26,971 bases of DNA from DASWFI01 sp036394315 (lineage in GTDB: Bacteria > Patescibacteriota > Doudnabacteria > UBA920 > O2-02-FULL-48-8). Position numbers and translations under genes: made by a program. The DNA lies in assembly GCA_036394315.1 (NCBI GenBank), contig DASWFI010000043.1, positions 1 through 26,971 on the forward strand, read 5' to 3'. The notes under the pieces were generated by a model. It did not search any database. It had not been told where the DNA came from and was given only the letters and a program-made list of their open reading frames with translations. Shown here piece by piece: positions 15,112-21,420 of the stretch (its first letter is position 1; every line of letters begins with the position of its first letter).

Positions 15112-16415
15112 TATTTTTGCAAATTTAAGTTGATTTGGGCAACACCGTTACGCAGGGATTCCTCCGGATCCAGACTGTTCAAAATCACGTCATCTATCAT
15201 TTTCAAAAATACAGATTCGTAGACATTCGCATCTCTCTTATATACGCTGCGCGCAGTCAGAGCGCCTTCAGCGAATACGCCAATATCCGTATCGCCAATC
15301 TGGGTAGGGATGATATCTTTTCTGGATGATGTCAGTTTGTGGTTGGCATAATATTTAGTCAGTTCGGCTTTACTGCTGATGAAAGCCAGGAAATCAGCGG
15401 CAGCTTTCTGATTTTTAGAATTTTTCGAAATCACCTCGCCCCAGTAATTCGCAAAATTTATTTTGGTCGCCTGATCGCTCACCTGAGGGATAGCAGCCAC
15501 GCCCCAATTAAGATTTGGGGCCTTGGCTCTGATCAGAGGCTGCATGTATTGGTAACTAATCATCATTCCTAATTTGCCTTGAGTGAAAGCGTCAACGCTG
15601 AAATCCGACTTCACATTCCACGTGTAAGAGGTCTTAGCGGGATTGGCAAACTGGGTATAAAAAGCCAAAGCCGTGCCTCCTGGATTGAAACCCTGCTGGG
15701 TGCCGGGTACGCTTTGGGATTGATCAAACGCAGCGGAAGAAAAATCATCATTATAAAACTTGGTGCCGTTTTGCATCATCAGCAGTGTCAGAATATCCAC
15801 TGACCGATTGACATTAGTCGACGTTCCCATGGCAATACCCGATCGGGAAAATACACCATTTTTGCTGACTTTAGTGATTTTTTGTACGTCCGAAACCAAT
15901 TCCGGCCAGGTGGTGGGAGGCTGGGAAATTGCAGCGGAGCCTAAAATGTCCTTATTATAATAAAGAGCTAATACATCCACAGCCAGGGGCACGGCATAAA
16001 TCTTGCCGTCTTTGACAAAGTCCCCATAAGCCACATCCACAAAACTGTCTTTATACGTTCGGAGGCTGAGCGCAGTGTCGGGCAAGGGTACAATTTTATC
16101 GATATGCTTAGGCAGCCAGTCATTGTGAATGGAAAAAACATCTGGTCCGCTGTTGGAAGCCAGGGCGTTCACCAAATCCTGTTCATATGTTGCGGCATCT
16201 TTTTTGACAAAGTTAACTACTACATTTTTATTTGCGGTTTGAAAATCGTTAATCAAATTGGAAACGTTTTCTGTATCTTCAAAAGTTTTCCACCAGGTAA
16301 TTTCAACCTTTTGGTCCTTTGGTTTGGGCTTATTTCCGCCAGTAGCCAAAAAAGCTCCTACTATAATCAGAAGTAGGGCTAAAATACCACCTATTATGTA
16401 ATATTTTTTTGCCAT
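15111..16415 (-). CDS. Membrane-anchored extracellular solute-binding protein (family 1)
   Basis: 434 residues from ATG 16415. An upstream in-frame TTG (16464-16466) overlaps the promoter -10 and is rejected. The N-terminal anchor YYIIGGILALLLIIVGAFLA (about 5-24) lacks a lipobox Cys, so the protein is anchored by a helix rather than lipid. The rest has the periplasmic-binding fold of sugar ABC binding proteins: VEITWWKTFED near 36, a GPDVFSIHNDW segment, IYAVPLAVDVLALYYNKD, and GVAAIPQ...NFANYWGEVISKNSKN. No permease or ATPase gene lies nearby. Co-translation with the pilin array suggests a surface-uptake or adhesion role, which is inference. Confidence 0.9.
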   Translation of the reverse strand: MAKKYYIIGGILALLLIIVGAFLATGGNKPKPKDQKVEITWWKTFEDTENVSNLINDFQTANKNVVVNFVKKDAATYEQDLVNALASNSGPDVFSIHNDWLPKHIDKIVPLPDTALSLRTYKDSFVDVAYGDFVKDGKIYAVPLAVDVLALYYNKDILGSAAISQPPTTWPELVSDVQKITKVSKNGVFSRSGIAMGTSTNVNRSVDILTLLMMQNGTKFYNDDFSSAAFDQSQSVPGTQQGFNPGGTALAFYTQFANPAKTSYTWNVKSDFSVDAFTQGKLGMMISYQYMQPLIRAKAPNLNWGVAAIPQVSDQATKINFANYWGEVISKNSKNQKAAADFLAFISSKAELTKYYANHKLTSSRKDIIPTQIGDTDIGVFAEGALTARSVYKRDANVYESVFLKMIDDVILNSLDPEESLRNGVAQINLNLQK

Positions 16416-16457
16416 TTTTTGATTTGAGTTTCTGCTGAAAACCTGATTTACGTTGTT

Positions 16458-16487
16458 ATTATACAATATTCTTTAGGTATTTGGCAA
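16458..16487 (-). promoter_or_regulatory. Promoter of the solute-binding/pilin operon
   Basis: On the - strand TTGCCA (16482-16487), an 18-base spacer and a perfect TATAAT (16458-16463), inside the last codons of galU. The start would be near 16451, about 36 bases before ATG 16415. Confidence 0.75.
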
Positions 16488-17352
16488 ATTCCACATTCAA
16501 ATCTTTATGCTTCAGGCCAAATTCAACCACAGCCTTAAGATATTCCAATTTATCCCCGCAGTCATACCATTTGGCATTTTTAATTTCCAGGGCGTAACAT
16601 TCTTTATTGTTTTCCAGTAAAATATTTAACCCGTCAATATACAAAAACTCTCCTTTACTTTCTTTCTGCCATCGCTTATACGCTTCATCCAGAGCTTCAA
16701 GCATTTCCGGTCCATAAATAGCACCCCCGACGATTCCGAAATCTGATCCGATATTCCTTCCCGGTTTCTCCACAATTTCCTTGATTCGCATAAGGTCTTC
16801 TTTGTCTTTTGAGCCTGTGGCAAAAGCATAACGCTTATAATCTTCCTCTTTGTTGGCTCTGATCGCAGTTAAAACTGCACTTGGATTCAGCTCGCCAAAT
16901 GCGGCGACAAGCTGCTGCGCTCTGGTCGGGGTAGCGTCCATAAAATCATCGCCCCAAAGAACCATGAAAGGTTCATTACCGATCAGATGTTTAGCATTCA
17001 AAATCGCAGTGCCATTACCCAAAGGCCCTTTTTGTCGAAGATAGGTAAAATTAGCCAGATTCGCAATCTGTCTTATTTGCTCCAACTCTTTAGTTTTACC
17101 CGATTCCTGAAGTCTTTTTTCTAACTCGTAAGGATAATCAAAATGGTCTTCAATATTTCGCTTAGACCAGCCAGTAACAATAATGATATCTTCAATCCCG
17201 GCCGACACTGCATCCTCCACCACATATTGAATTACCGGCTTATCGACTATAGGAAGCATTTCTTTCGGCTGGGCTTTGGTTGCGGGAAGAAACCTGGTGC
17301 CGAAACCAGCCGCAGGTATAATCGCCTTACGGACTTTTTTGTTGTTTGCCAT
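16459..17352 (-). CDS. galU: UTP-glucose-1-phosphate uridylyltransferase
   Basis: Makes UDP-glucose for cell-envelope polysaccharides. 297 residues from ATG 17352 (MANNKKVRKAIIPAAGFGTR). The nucleotidyltransferase signature AAGFGTRFLPATKAQPKEMLP covers residues ~14-34, followed by KPVIQYVVEDA, GNGTAILNAK and WGDDFMD (metal-binding Asp pair). EKPGR.IGSDFGIVGGAIY and the NAKWYDCGDKLEYLKA ending are typical of GalU. An in-frame TTG upstream coincides with the promoter -10 region and is rejected. No Shine-Dalgarno; the transcript is nearly leaderless. Confidence 0.95.
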   Translation of the reverse strand: MANNKKVRKAIIPAAGFGTRFLPATKAQPKEMLPIVDKPVIQYVVEDAVSAGIEDIIIVTGWSKRNIEDHFDYPYELEKRLQESGKTKELEQIRQIANLANFTYLRQKGPLGNGTAILNAKHLIGNEPFMVLWGDDFMDATPTRAQQLVAAFGELNPSAVLTAIRANKEEDYKRYAFATGSKDKEDLMRIKEIVEKPGRNIGSDFGIVGGAIYGPEMLEALDEAYKRWQKESKGEFLYIDGLNILLENNKECYALEIKNAKWYDCGDKLEYLKAVVEFGLKHKDLNVEFAKYLKNIV

Positions 17353-17361
17353 ATGTAAGGC

Positions 17362-17390
17362 ATTATAAAGCAAACAAAGAAAAGTATAAA
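17362..17390 (-). promoter_or_regulatory. galU promoter, nearly leaderless
   Basis: On the - strand TTTATA (17385-17390), 17-base spacer, TATAAT (17362-17367). The predicted transcription start (about 17355) is only about 3 bases before ATG 17352. Confidence 0.7.
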
Positions 17391-17420
17391 GGACTATAGA
17401 TTATTCTCGTCGTATGAATT

Positions 17421-17926
17421 TTATCTGAAGTCTATTTCCTTTCGTGAACTTCTAGATGGAAAAGGCATCAGCTTTCGAATAGTATCAAACACAATCTTGA
17501 ATTGTTTATCGTATTTTTGTTCAAGTATATCAATTTTTTTTGCTAACTGTTTATGCATAAGCGTCATGCTTCGCAACTGTATGAATGCTCTCACAACTTG
17601 GATGCTCGCACTAATAGCGATAGGGCTATTTAACACACTAGCCAACATCACAGCACCGCGCTCTGTAAATACATGCGGCGAATATCGTCGCCCGCCTCTT
17701 CCAGATTTTGAGGTCGCAAATTGCGACCTCAAAATCTGAGTTTCTTCAGTAGTTAATTCAAACATAAATCGCTAGGGAAACGCTGAATATTTCTTTTGAC
17801 CTGTTCGTTTAATCTTTTAGGGCTTATACCATAAAGTGCAGCTAAATCTGAATCGATCATAACTCTCCGGTTGCGAACTATGTAAATTTTCTCTTCGATA
17901 AATTCTAAATGCAATAATTCGTTCAT
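17421..17926 (-). pseudogene. ORF6N-domain DNA-binding protein, frameshifted
   Basis: ATG 17926 opens a frame encoding an ORF6N N-terminus (KIYIVRNRRVMIDSDLAALYGISPKRLNEQVKRN, ending at FPSD, residue 53). The frame then runs into LCLN-stop. The rest of the domain (MFELTTEETQILRSQ, then GGRRYSPHVFTERGAVMLASVL) continues in another frame from 17765, with a C-terminal coiled coil to 17421. One T missing after the Asp codon (17766-17768) explains this: family members usually read FPxDFMFxLT there. ORF6N proteins are phage-type regulators related to KilA-N/Bro proteins. The break may be real decay or a base-calling error. The downstream part begins with an ATG, so a truncated product is possible. 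Confidence 0.85.
17702..17738. repeat. 37-base perfect palindrome inside the ORF6N gene
   Basis: The 18-base arm CAGATTTTGAGGTCGCAA (17702-17719) is followed by one A and then its exact reverse complement (17721-17738). It encodes the conserved ORF6N motif LRSQFATS and could act as an operator or fold into a long RNA hairpin. Confidence 0.95.
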
Positions 17927-18040
17927 TATTTATTCCACCTTCAACCTATATTACAATGCTTCAGCTAAACGATTTATGGAAATTATTTCACTTCTTTCCA
18001 GTCTACAATACAATAGTTCGACCCAATGTCGGGCCTTTTG

Positions 18041-18274
18041 TTATTTAGTCTTTTCGTTCACAAATCCGACTGCTTGTTCAATAGCTTCTTTGAAGTCATT
18101 GATTTCGTTCTCAAACACGGTCATGTAGTTTTTCTTCTTCTCGCCTTCTTTACTGATCGAAGATTCCGTAATTTTAAGATAAGGCTTATTATTTTTCGCT
18201 GATTTAACATCAACGAAAAATGTTCTTGCGCCGTTATGAACCTTGGTTGAGAAAAGTACTGGTGCAAATTCCAT
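18041..18274 (-). CDS. PUR-like DUF3276 nucleic-acid-binding protein
   Basis: 77 residues. The pattern RTFFVDVKSAKNNKPYLKITES, then a polar turn, then YMTVFENEINDFKEAIEQAVGFV, matches the single PUR repeat of DUF3276-type proteins (four strands and a helix, binding ssDNA/RNA). It starts 14 bases after the preceding 60-residue gene and is probably the last gene of the lexA operon. The link to lexA makes a role around DNA repair or ssDNA plausible, but that is inference. Confidence 0.72.
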   Translation of the reverse strand: MEFAPVLFSTKVHNGARTFFVDVKSAKNNKPYLKITESSISKEGEKKKNYMTVFENEINDFKEAIEQAVGFVNEKTK

Positions 18275-18288
18275 ATGTTTTATATTCT

Positions 18289-18471
18289 TTAATTAACTTT
18301 CAACAATCCATTGAATCTGTCATTGACGATCAGCGGGACTCCGGACAGGCCTGCGACTTCAGAGACGATTGATTGAAGTCTGCAGTTATGATTCACTTCA
18401 TTAGCGCAGTGTGCGCATAAACCTTTCAACTGACTGATGATAGTGAATTTTTGTTTTTCAAATTCGCTCAT
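18289..18471 (-). CDS. Small cysteine-containing protein of unknown function
   Basis: 60 residues with CAHC at 19-22 and a further Cys at 30 in HNCRLQS; with the His residues these could bind a metal. Its ATG is one base after the lexA stop codon, which suggests coupled translation. A hydrophobic segment (VSEVAGLSGVPLIV) follows but is too short and polar for a membrane helix. The family is not recognised. It is called real because of the tight packing between lexA and the PUR-like gene. Confidence 0.6.
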   Translation of the reverse strand: MSEFEKQKFTIISQLKGLCAHCANEVNHNCRLQSIVSEVAGLSGVPLIVNDRFNGLLKVN

Positions 18472-18472
18472 A

Positions 18473-19087
18473 TTACTCTAGCCTTCTTATGACTCCGATT
18501 ACTTTTCCCTGAATCGACCATTCATGTTCAGGGTAGATATTTGGATATTCCTTGTTTTCAGCTTTTAAATAAAATCTGCTATCTTTCTTTACTAATCGCT
18601 TAACCGTGGCTTCGTCTTCCAGAAGCGCCACTACTATATCATTCACATCTGCGATCTTTTGCTGTTTTACGATCACCAGGTCCCCGTCTAGGATTCCGGC
18701 ATCTTTCATACTCAACCCCATAACTTTAAGTAAGAAAACATCTTTTCGTCCTTTTACCAAACTTACTGGTAAATTCAGCCAGTCTTCGATCTGTTCTTCT
18801 GCCAGCATGGGTATTCCGGCTGTAATTCTCCCCAGCAATGGGACGCTCATCAGCCCCAACCCAATCGGATCCCCTTCGGGGTTTAGGACTTCAATGCCAC
18901 GAGCTTTACCAGATCTTCGGATGTAGCTTTTATCTTCCAGAATCCGGAGTAGTTTAGCCACAGCGTTTTTAGATTTAAGTTTGAGGCCAACAGCGATTTC
19001 CGAAAGCGACGGCGGTAGGCCCTTCGTGCGTATTTCATCAGTTAATAGGTCTAATAATTGTTTTTGCTTTGGAGTTAAGTCTTGCAT
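18473..19087 (-). CDS. lexA: LexA SOS repressor/autoprotease
   Basis: 204 residues. The N-terminal winged helix (residues 1-65; PPSLSEIAVGLKLKSKNAVAKLL) binds operators. The cleavage site Ala90-Gly91 lies in GRITAGIP. The catalytic Ser126 is in MGLSMKDAGI, and the Lys163 partner is in ATVKRL. All self-cleavage residues are present, so it should respond to RecA filaments; recA is 3 kb away in this window. Its leader is about 80 bases with a 15-bp hairpin, and there is no obvious Shine-Dalgarno. It heads an operon with the two small genes downstream. Confidence 0.95.
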   Translation of the reverse strand: MQDLTPKQKQLLDLLTDEIRTKGLPPSLSEIAVGLKLKSKNAVAKLLRILEDKSYIRRSGKARGIEVLNPEGDPIGLGLMSVPLLGRITAGIPMLAEEQIEDWLNLPVSLVKGRKDVFLLKVMGLSMKDAGILDGDLVIVKQQKIADVNDIVVALLEDEATVKRLVKKDSRFYLKAENKEYPNIYPEHEWSIQGKVIGVIRRLE

Positions 19088-19106
19088 AATTTTGAATGGA
19101 AAGATT

Positions 19107-19154
19107 CGAAGGAACCAGTGGTTCGGGGCGGCTTCCTAGCCACCAGTTCCTTCG
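19107..19154 (-). promoter_or_regulatory. Large hairpin in the lexA leader
   Basis: Arms 19107-19121 and 19140-19154 pair over 15 bases with two G-U pairs in RNA read on the - strand. The stem starts CGAAGGAAC and the loop is 18 bases. No T-run follows, so it is not a terminator. It probably affects mRNA stability or translation of lexA. Confidence 0.7.
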
Positions 19155-19173
19155 GTTCGTCTTCCATGGCTTA

Positions 19174-19202
19174 ATGGTATACGATCGTTCACCTAATGTC
19201 AA
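19174..19202 (-). promoter_or_regulatory. lexA promoter
   Basis: On the - strand TTGACA (19197-19202), 17-base spacer, TACCAT (19174-19179). The spacer contains GAACGATCGTAT, which resembles one half of a Gram-positive-type LexA box (GAAC-N4-GTTC) but has two mismatches in the second half, so autoregulation is only suggested. Confidence 0.65.
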
Positions 19203-19230
19203 TAGTTATAAAATCTCAATAAATTATAGG

Positions 19231-19256
19231 GAAAATAAAAAACCCTTTCGGGTTTT
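19231..19256 (-). terminator. Rho-independent terminator, - strand
   Basis: AAAACCC (19239-19245) pairs with GGGTTTT (19250-19256). On the - strand it is followed by a run of T's broken by one A. It would end the tRNA-Ile transcript, or any RNA made in 19257-19403, before the lexA promoter. Confidence 0.8.
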
Positions 19257-19314
19257 CCACATATCCTGAACCATTAACATCAAAAACGCATTACCTATAC
19301 TTTATCCCTTTAGT

Positions 19315-19348
19315 ATTAGTTTAGTTCACTGTCGTGACCTAAACTAAT
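19315..19348. repeat. Inverted repeat in the gap between tRNA-Ile and lexA
   Basis: ATTAGTTTAG (19315-19324) pairs with CTAAACTAAT (19339-19348), with TCAC/GTGA inside. The 19203-19403 gap contains no gene that I can support. This hairpin and the terminator at 19231-19256 are its only clear structures and could belong to a tRNA trailer or a small RNA. Confidence 0.6.
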
Positions 19349-19403
19349 AGCGACCCGAAACAAAAAAGAAGCCTGTCAGTTCGTTTTTCTTTTGAAGATT
19401 TTT

Positions 19404-19480
19404 TGGTGGGCATGCCTGGACTTGAACCAGGAACCGTTCGGATATAAGCCGAATGCTCTAACCAGTTGAGCTACATGCCC
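19404..19480 (-). tRNA. trnI: tRNA-Ile with anticodon UAU
   Basis: On the - strand GGGCATG/CATGCCC closes a full cloverleaf: D-arm GCTC...GAGC, anticodon stem TTCGG/CCGAA with loop CTTATAT, T-arm CCTGG-TTCAAGT-CCAGG, discriminator A and encoded CCA. The loop puts TAT at the anticodon, reading AUA directly. Most bacteria read AUA with a CAU tRNA modified to lysidine by TilS, so this is an unusual isoacceptor. Confidence 0.93.
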
Positions 19481-19490
19481 CCGTCGCATT

Positions 19491-19519
19491 ATTATATAAT
19501 TTTACTCTTTGCTATTCAA
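19491..19519 (-). promoter_or_regulatory. Promoter of tRNA-Ile
   Basis: On the - strand TTGAAT (19514-19519), 17-base spacer, TATAAT (19491-19496), overlapping the 3' end of the ROK gene. The start near 19484 is about 4 bases before the tRNA. Confidence 0.65.
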
Positions 19520-20257
19520 GACTAGTAAAGCCACGCCGAGTAGGCCTGGATATTTTAAATCTGAAATTACCACCGGCGTTTTATTGGTATAGCCTCCCAC
19601 ATTAATTGTAACTTCCGATAAAATTTCTTCCATGCCCGGTAAATGACTCCATCCCCCGCCTAATACTATTATCTCCGGATTAAAACTTAGAACGATCATG
19701 CTAAAAAGAATTTTAAGATATTTTTCGGCATCTGCCGCCGTTTCGAACTTTCCGGCATCATGGCGATAATCCCGCAGCATCTTGCCATCCAACAAAGTGA
19801 TATGCTCGAATTCTCCGGCCAATCCATCTTTGCCGCTATAAATCTCTTTATCAATCACCAGCCCCACACCTATACCTGTTCCCAAAATCACTCCCGCTAC
19901 ACATTTGCTGTCTTTGCCACTCCCGTATACAGCCTCGGCAAAGGCAAACGCTTTGGCATCGTTTACTACCATTACTGGCATTTTAAATTTATTTTCCAAT
20001 AATTCTTTTAGGTTTGTTGACTTAAATGCAGGGATATTCGCCAACTTCACGACTGTACCATCTTTCAACACTTGCCCGGGCAAGGCCAAACCTATTGCTT
20101 CGTAACCCTGATAACTGACCATCAAATTGATCAGCTGATCTACCAAATTGTTTTGGGATGTTGATTCAATCTTAAGTTCCGTCAAATTACCTGTCGGATC
20201 CACCAAAGCCGCTGCTATTTTAGTGCCTCCGACATCAATTCCCAAGATTTTTTTCAT
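19502..20257 (-). CDS. ROK-family sugar kinase or regulator
   Basis: 251 residues from ATG 20257 (MKKILGIDVGGTKIAAALVD). An ASKHA fold with the phosphate-1 loop DVGGTK, a GLALPGQV strand, the catalytic-type Asp in VVNDAKAFA, the GTGIGVGLVIDKEIYSGKDGLAGEFEH segment characteristic of ROK proteins, and the adenosine-binding IIVLGGGWSH. The usual ROK zinc motif (CxCGxxGC) after GEFEH is missing and the protein is shorter than the typical ~300 residues. Glucokinase-like activity is possible but the substrate is not determined. There is no helix-turn-helix domain, so it is an enzyme rather than an NagC-type repressor. Translation is probably leaderless. Confidence 0.88.
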   Translation of the reverse strand: MKKILGIDVGGTKIAAALVDPTGNLTELKIESTSQNNLVDQLINLMVSYQGYEAIGLALPGQVLKDGTVVKLANIPAFKSTNLKELLENKFKMPVMVVNDAKAFAFAEAVYGSGKDSKCVAGVILGTGIGVGLVIDKEIYSGKDGLAGEFEHITLLDGKMLRDYRHDAGKFETAADAEKYLKILFSMIVLSFNPEIIVLGGGWSHLPGMEEILSEVTINVGGYTNKTPVVISDLKYPGLLGVALLVLNSKE

Positions 20258-20263
20258 ATCGAT

Positions 20264-20272
20264 ATTATAGCA
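20264..20272 (-). promoter_or_regulatory. ROK gene promoter, predicted leaderless start
   Basis: On the - strand TGCTATAAT, an extended -10 with perfect TATAAT at 20264-20269. Normal spacing puts the first transcribed base at about 20257, the A of the ATG. Confidence 0.7.
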
Positions 20273-20276
20273 ACTC

Positions 20277-20302
20277 AAAACAGGCCCAAAAAGGCCTGTT
20301 TT
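20277..20302 (-). terminator. Terminator of the KGG gene
   Basis: AAAACAGGCC (20277-20286) pairs perfectly with GGCCTGTTTT (20293-20302) around a 6-base loop. On the - strand the stem ends in TTTT. It lies 11 bases after the KGG stop codon and just upstream of the ROK promoter. Confidence 0.8.
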
Positions 20303-20313
20303 GCTGAAGATTA

Positions 20314-20442
20314 TTACATGCTGATATTGCTACTACTTCGGGCGCGCCTTCTACCACGCGCCCGTCCTCCTAATTGGCCTGCTCTGGCGTGTCCTTTGGG
20401 ATCTCCGTGCCATCCGCGTCCTGATCCTTGTCTTCTTGCCAT
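20314..20442 (-). CDS. KGG-motif small basic stress-type protein
   Basis: 42 residues, MARRQGSGRGWHGDPKGHAR..., ending in a run of Arg/Ser. The block GWHGDPKGHARAGQLGG is the Gly-rich repeat of the KGG / 'stress-induced' protein family, usually found in several copies but here only once. The gene has the best Shine-Dalgarno of its neighbourhood (AGGGGGTGG upstream of ATG 20442), its own terminator and a possible promoter. The very basic tail suggests nucleic-acid binding. Function in the family is poorly known. Confidence 0.8.
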   Translation of the reverse strand: MARRQGSGRGWHGDPKGHARAGQLGGRARGRRRARSSSNISM

Positions 20443-20477
20443 AATTGCCACCCCCTTTCTACCTCTAGCTTCTTATC

Positions 20478-20505
20478 ATCCTAAACCAATCACAGCATAT
20501 CTCAA
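20478..20505 (-). promoter_or_regulatory. Possible promoter of the KGG gene
   Basis: On the - strand TTGAGA (20500-20505), 16-base spacer, TAGGAT (20478-20483): five and four of six matches. It lies in the gap between lspA and the KGG gene. Confidence 0.35.
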
Positions 20506-20528
20506 TCGGCAAATGAAACAAAAATTTG

Positions 20529-20993
20529 TTATTTGTTATTTGGAATTTGTTTATTTCCAAACTTATCCCCATCCTTATGAAAAAGCAGCGCTACCAACCC
20601 CAGCATTACGAAAACATCAGCTACATTAAAAGTGAAGCCCAAACCTAAATCCAAAAAATCTCTGACATATCCAAAATACATCCGATCAGCGATATTTGAA
20701 ACAGCTCCTGCGAAAATTAAAATATAAGCTGAATGAAGGAGTTTGGAATTCGTGGACTTATGCGCAGAATAATAATAAGCAAAAAATATCAACCCGAGCA
20801 CGATGAGAATTACATTTGCGGCCAATCCAAAATCTAATGCGAAGGATAGACCATAATTCTTCATCGGGTGAAAATGAATTGGGCCAACAAAAAAATCACG
20901 GTGACTGAAAATCAATTTCGTGATTTGATCTGTGAGTAGCCCACTAATAAAAACTAATATTGAACGAAGGTCTACGAACTTGTTAGTATCAAT
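20529..20993 (-). CDS. lspA: Lipoprotein signal peptidase (signal peptidase II), non-standard start
   Basis: Cleaves signal peptides of lipoproteins in the membrane. The frame encodes the full family pattern: a first membrane segment with LTDQITK, then KNYGLSFAL, then AGAVSNIADRMYFGYVRDFLD and FNVADVFVMLG, which carry the two catalytic Asp residues. The nearest standard start, TTG 20915, would remove the first helix and DQITK. The frame stays open upstream to the traR stop codon, in the same frame, but contains no ATG or GTG. ATT at 20991-20993 (154 residues, normal family length) or ATA at 21000-21002 are the best candidates. Translation may be coupled to traR termination. Confidence 0.85.
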   Translation of the reverse strand: MDTNKFVDLRSILVFISGLLTDQITKLIFSHRDFFVGPIHFHPMKNYGLSFALDFGLAANVILIVLGLIFFAYYYSAHKSTNSKLLHSAYILIFAGAVSNIADRMYFGYVRDFLDLGLGFTFNVADVFVMLGLVALLFHKDGDKFGNKQIPNNK

Positions 20994-21023
20994 TAATTTT
21001 ATATTCGTATTTTCTTTCGTGAA

Positions 21024-21383
21024 TTATTTGGCGTGCTTGATGCAAGTCTCTGCCGCTGGTTCGGCTTTCAGTCTGGCTTCGCCGATCTCATCGCCTCCGA
21101 CACATTTTCCATATGTCCCGTCTTCGATGCGCTTCAGCGCCGCTTCAACTTTTTTCAAACGCTCTTCCAAACTTTCTGTGACCGAGAGATCGTTGGCGAA
21201 CTTTTCCACCTCGGACGCATTCTCACCTTCTTCATTTCCGACTTCATCAAACTTCGGCTTGTACTCACCCGGAAATTCTCCCGGGCCATCATACACCGCT
21301 TCCTTGTTCAAAATTGTTCTGAGTCGTTTTTGTTCGGCTAATAATTTTTGCTTGTTCTCTTCAATCAGTTCTTTTGAAATCAT
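21024..21383 (-). CDS. DksA/TraR-family protein with degenerate zinc finger
   Basis: 119 residues. An N-terminal coiled coil (residues 1-30 and 60-90), an acidic tip region rich in Glu/Gly (EVGNEEGENASEVE), then YGKCVGGDEIGEARLKAEPAAETCIKHAK. Family members normally have CxxC...CxxC there. Here only Cys94 and Cys114 remain, with Gly97 and His117 in the other two positions, so zinc binding is doubtful or uses His. DksA/TraR proteins bind RNA polymerase through the secondary channel and tune promoters. Followed directly by lspA in the same frame. Confidence 0.88.
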   Translation of the reverse strand: MISKELIEENKQKLLAEQKRLRTILNKEAVYDGPGEFPGEYKPKFDEVGNEEGENASEVEKFANDLSVTESLEERLKKVEAALKRIEDGTYGKCVGGDEIGEARLKAEPAAETCIKHAK

Positions 21384-21405
21384 GTTGGTAAATTAATGTG
21401 CATTC

Positions 21406-21414
21406 AGTATAACA
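21406..21414 (-). promoter_or_regulatory. traR promoter (extended -10)
   Basis: On the - strand TGTTATACT: TATACT at 21406-21411 with the TGN extension. The start is near 21399, about 16 bases before ATG. The inverted repeat at 21421-21444 overlaps the -35 region. Confidence 0.6.
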
Positions 21415-21420
21415 AAATTA

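Noticed and set aside
16416..16466. TTG start giving a 451-residue solute-binding protein
   Set aside because: It overlaps galU and the promoter -10. ATG 16415 directly precedes the membrane anchor.
17763..17770. Programmed frameshift in the ORF6N gene
   Set aside because: There is no X-XXY-YYZ slippery heptamer or following stem in the right place; simple loss of one T is enough.
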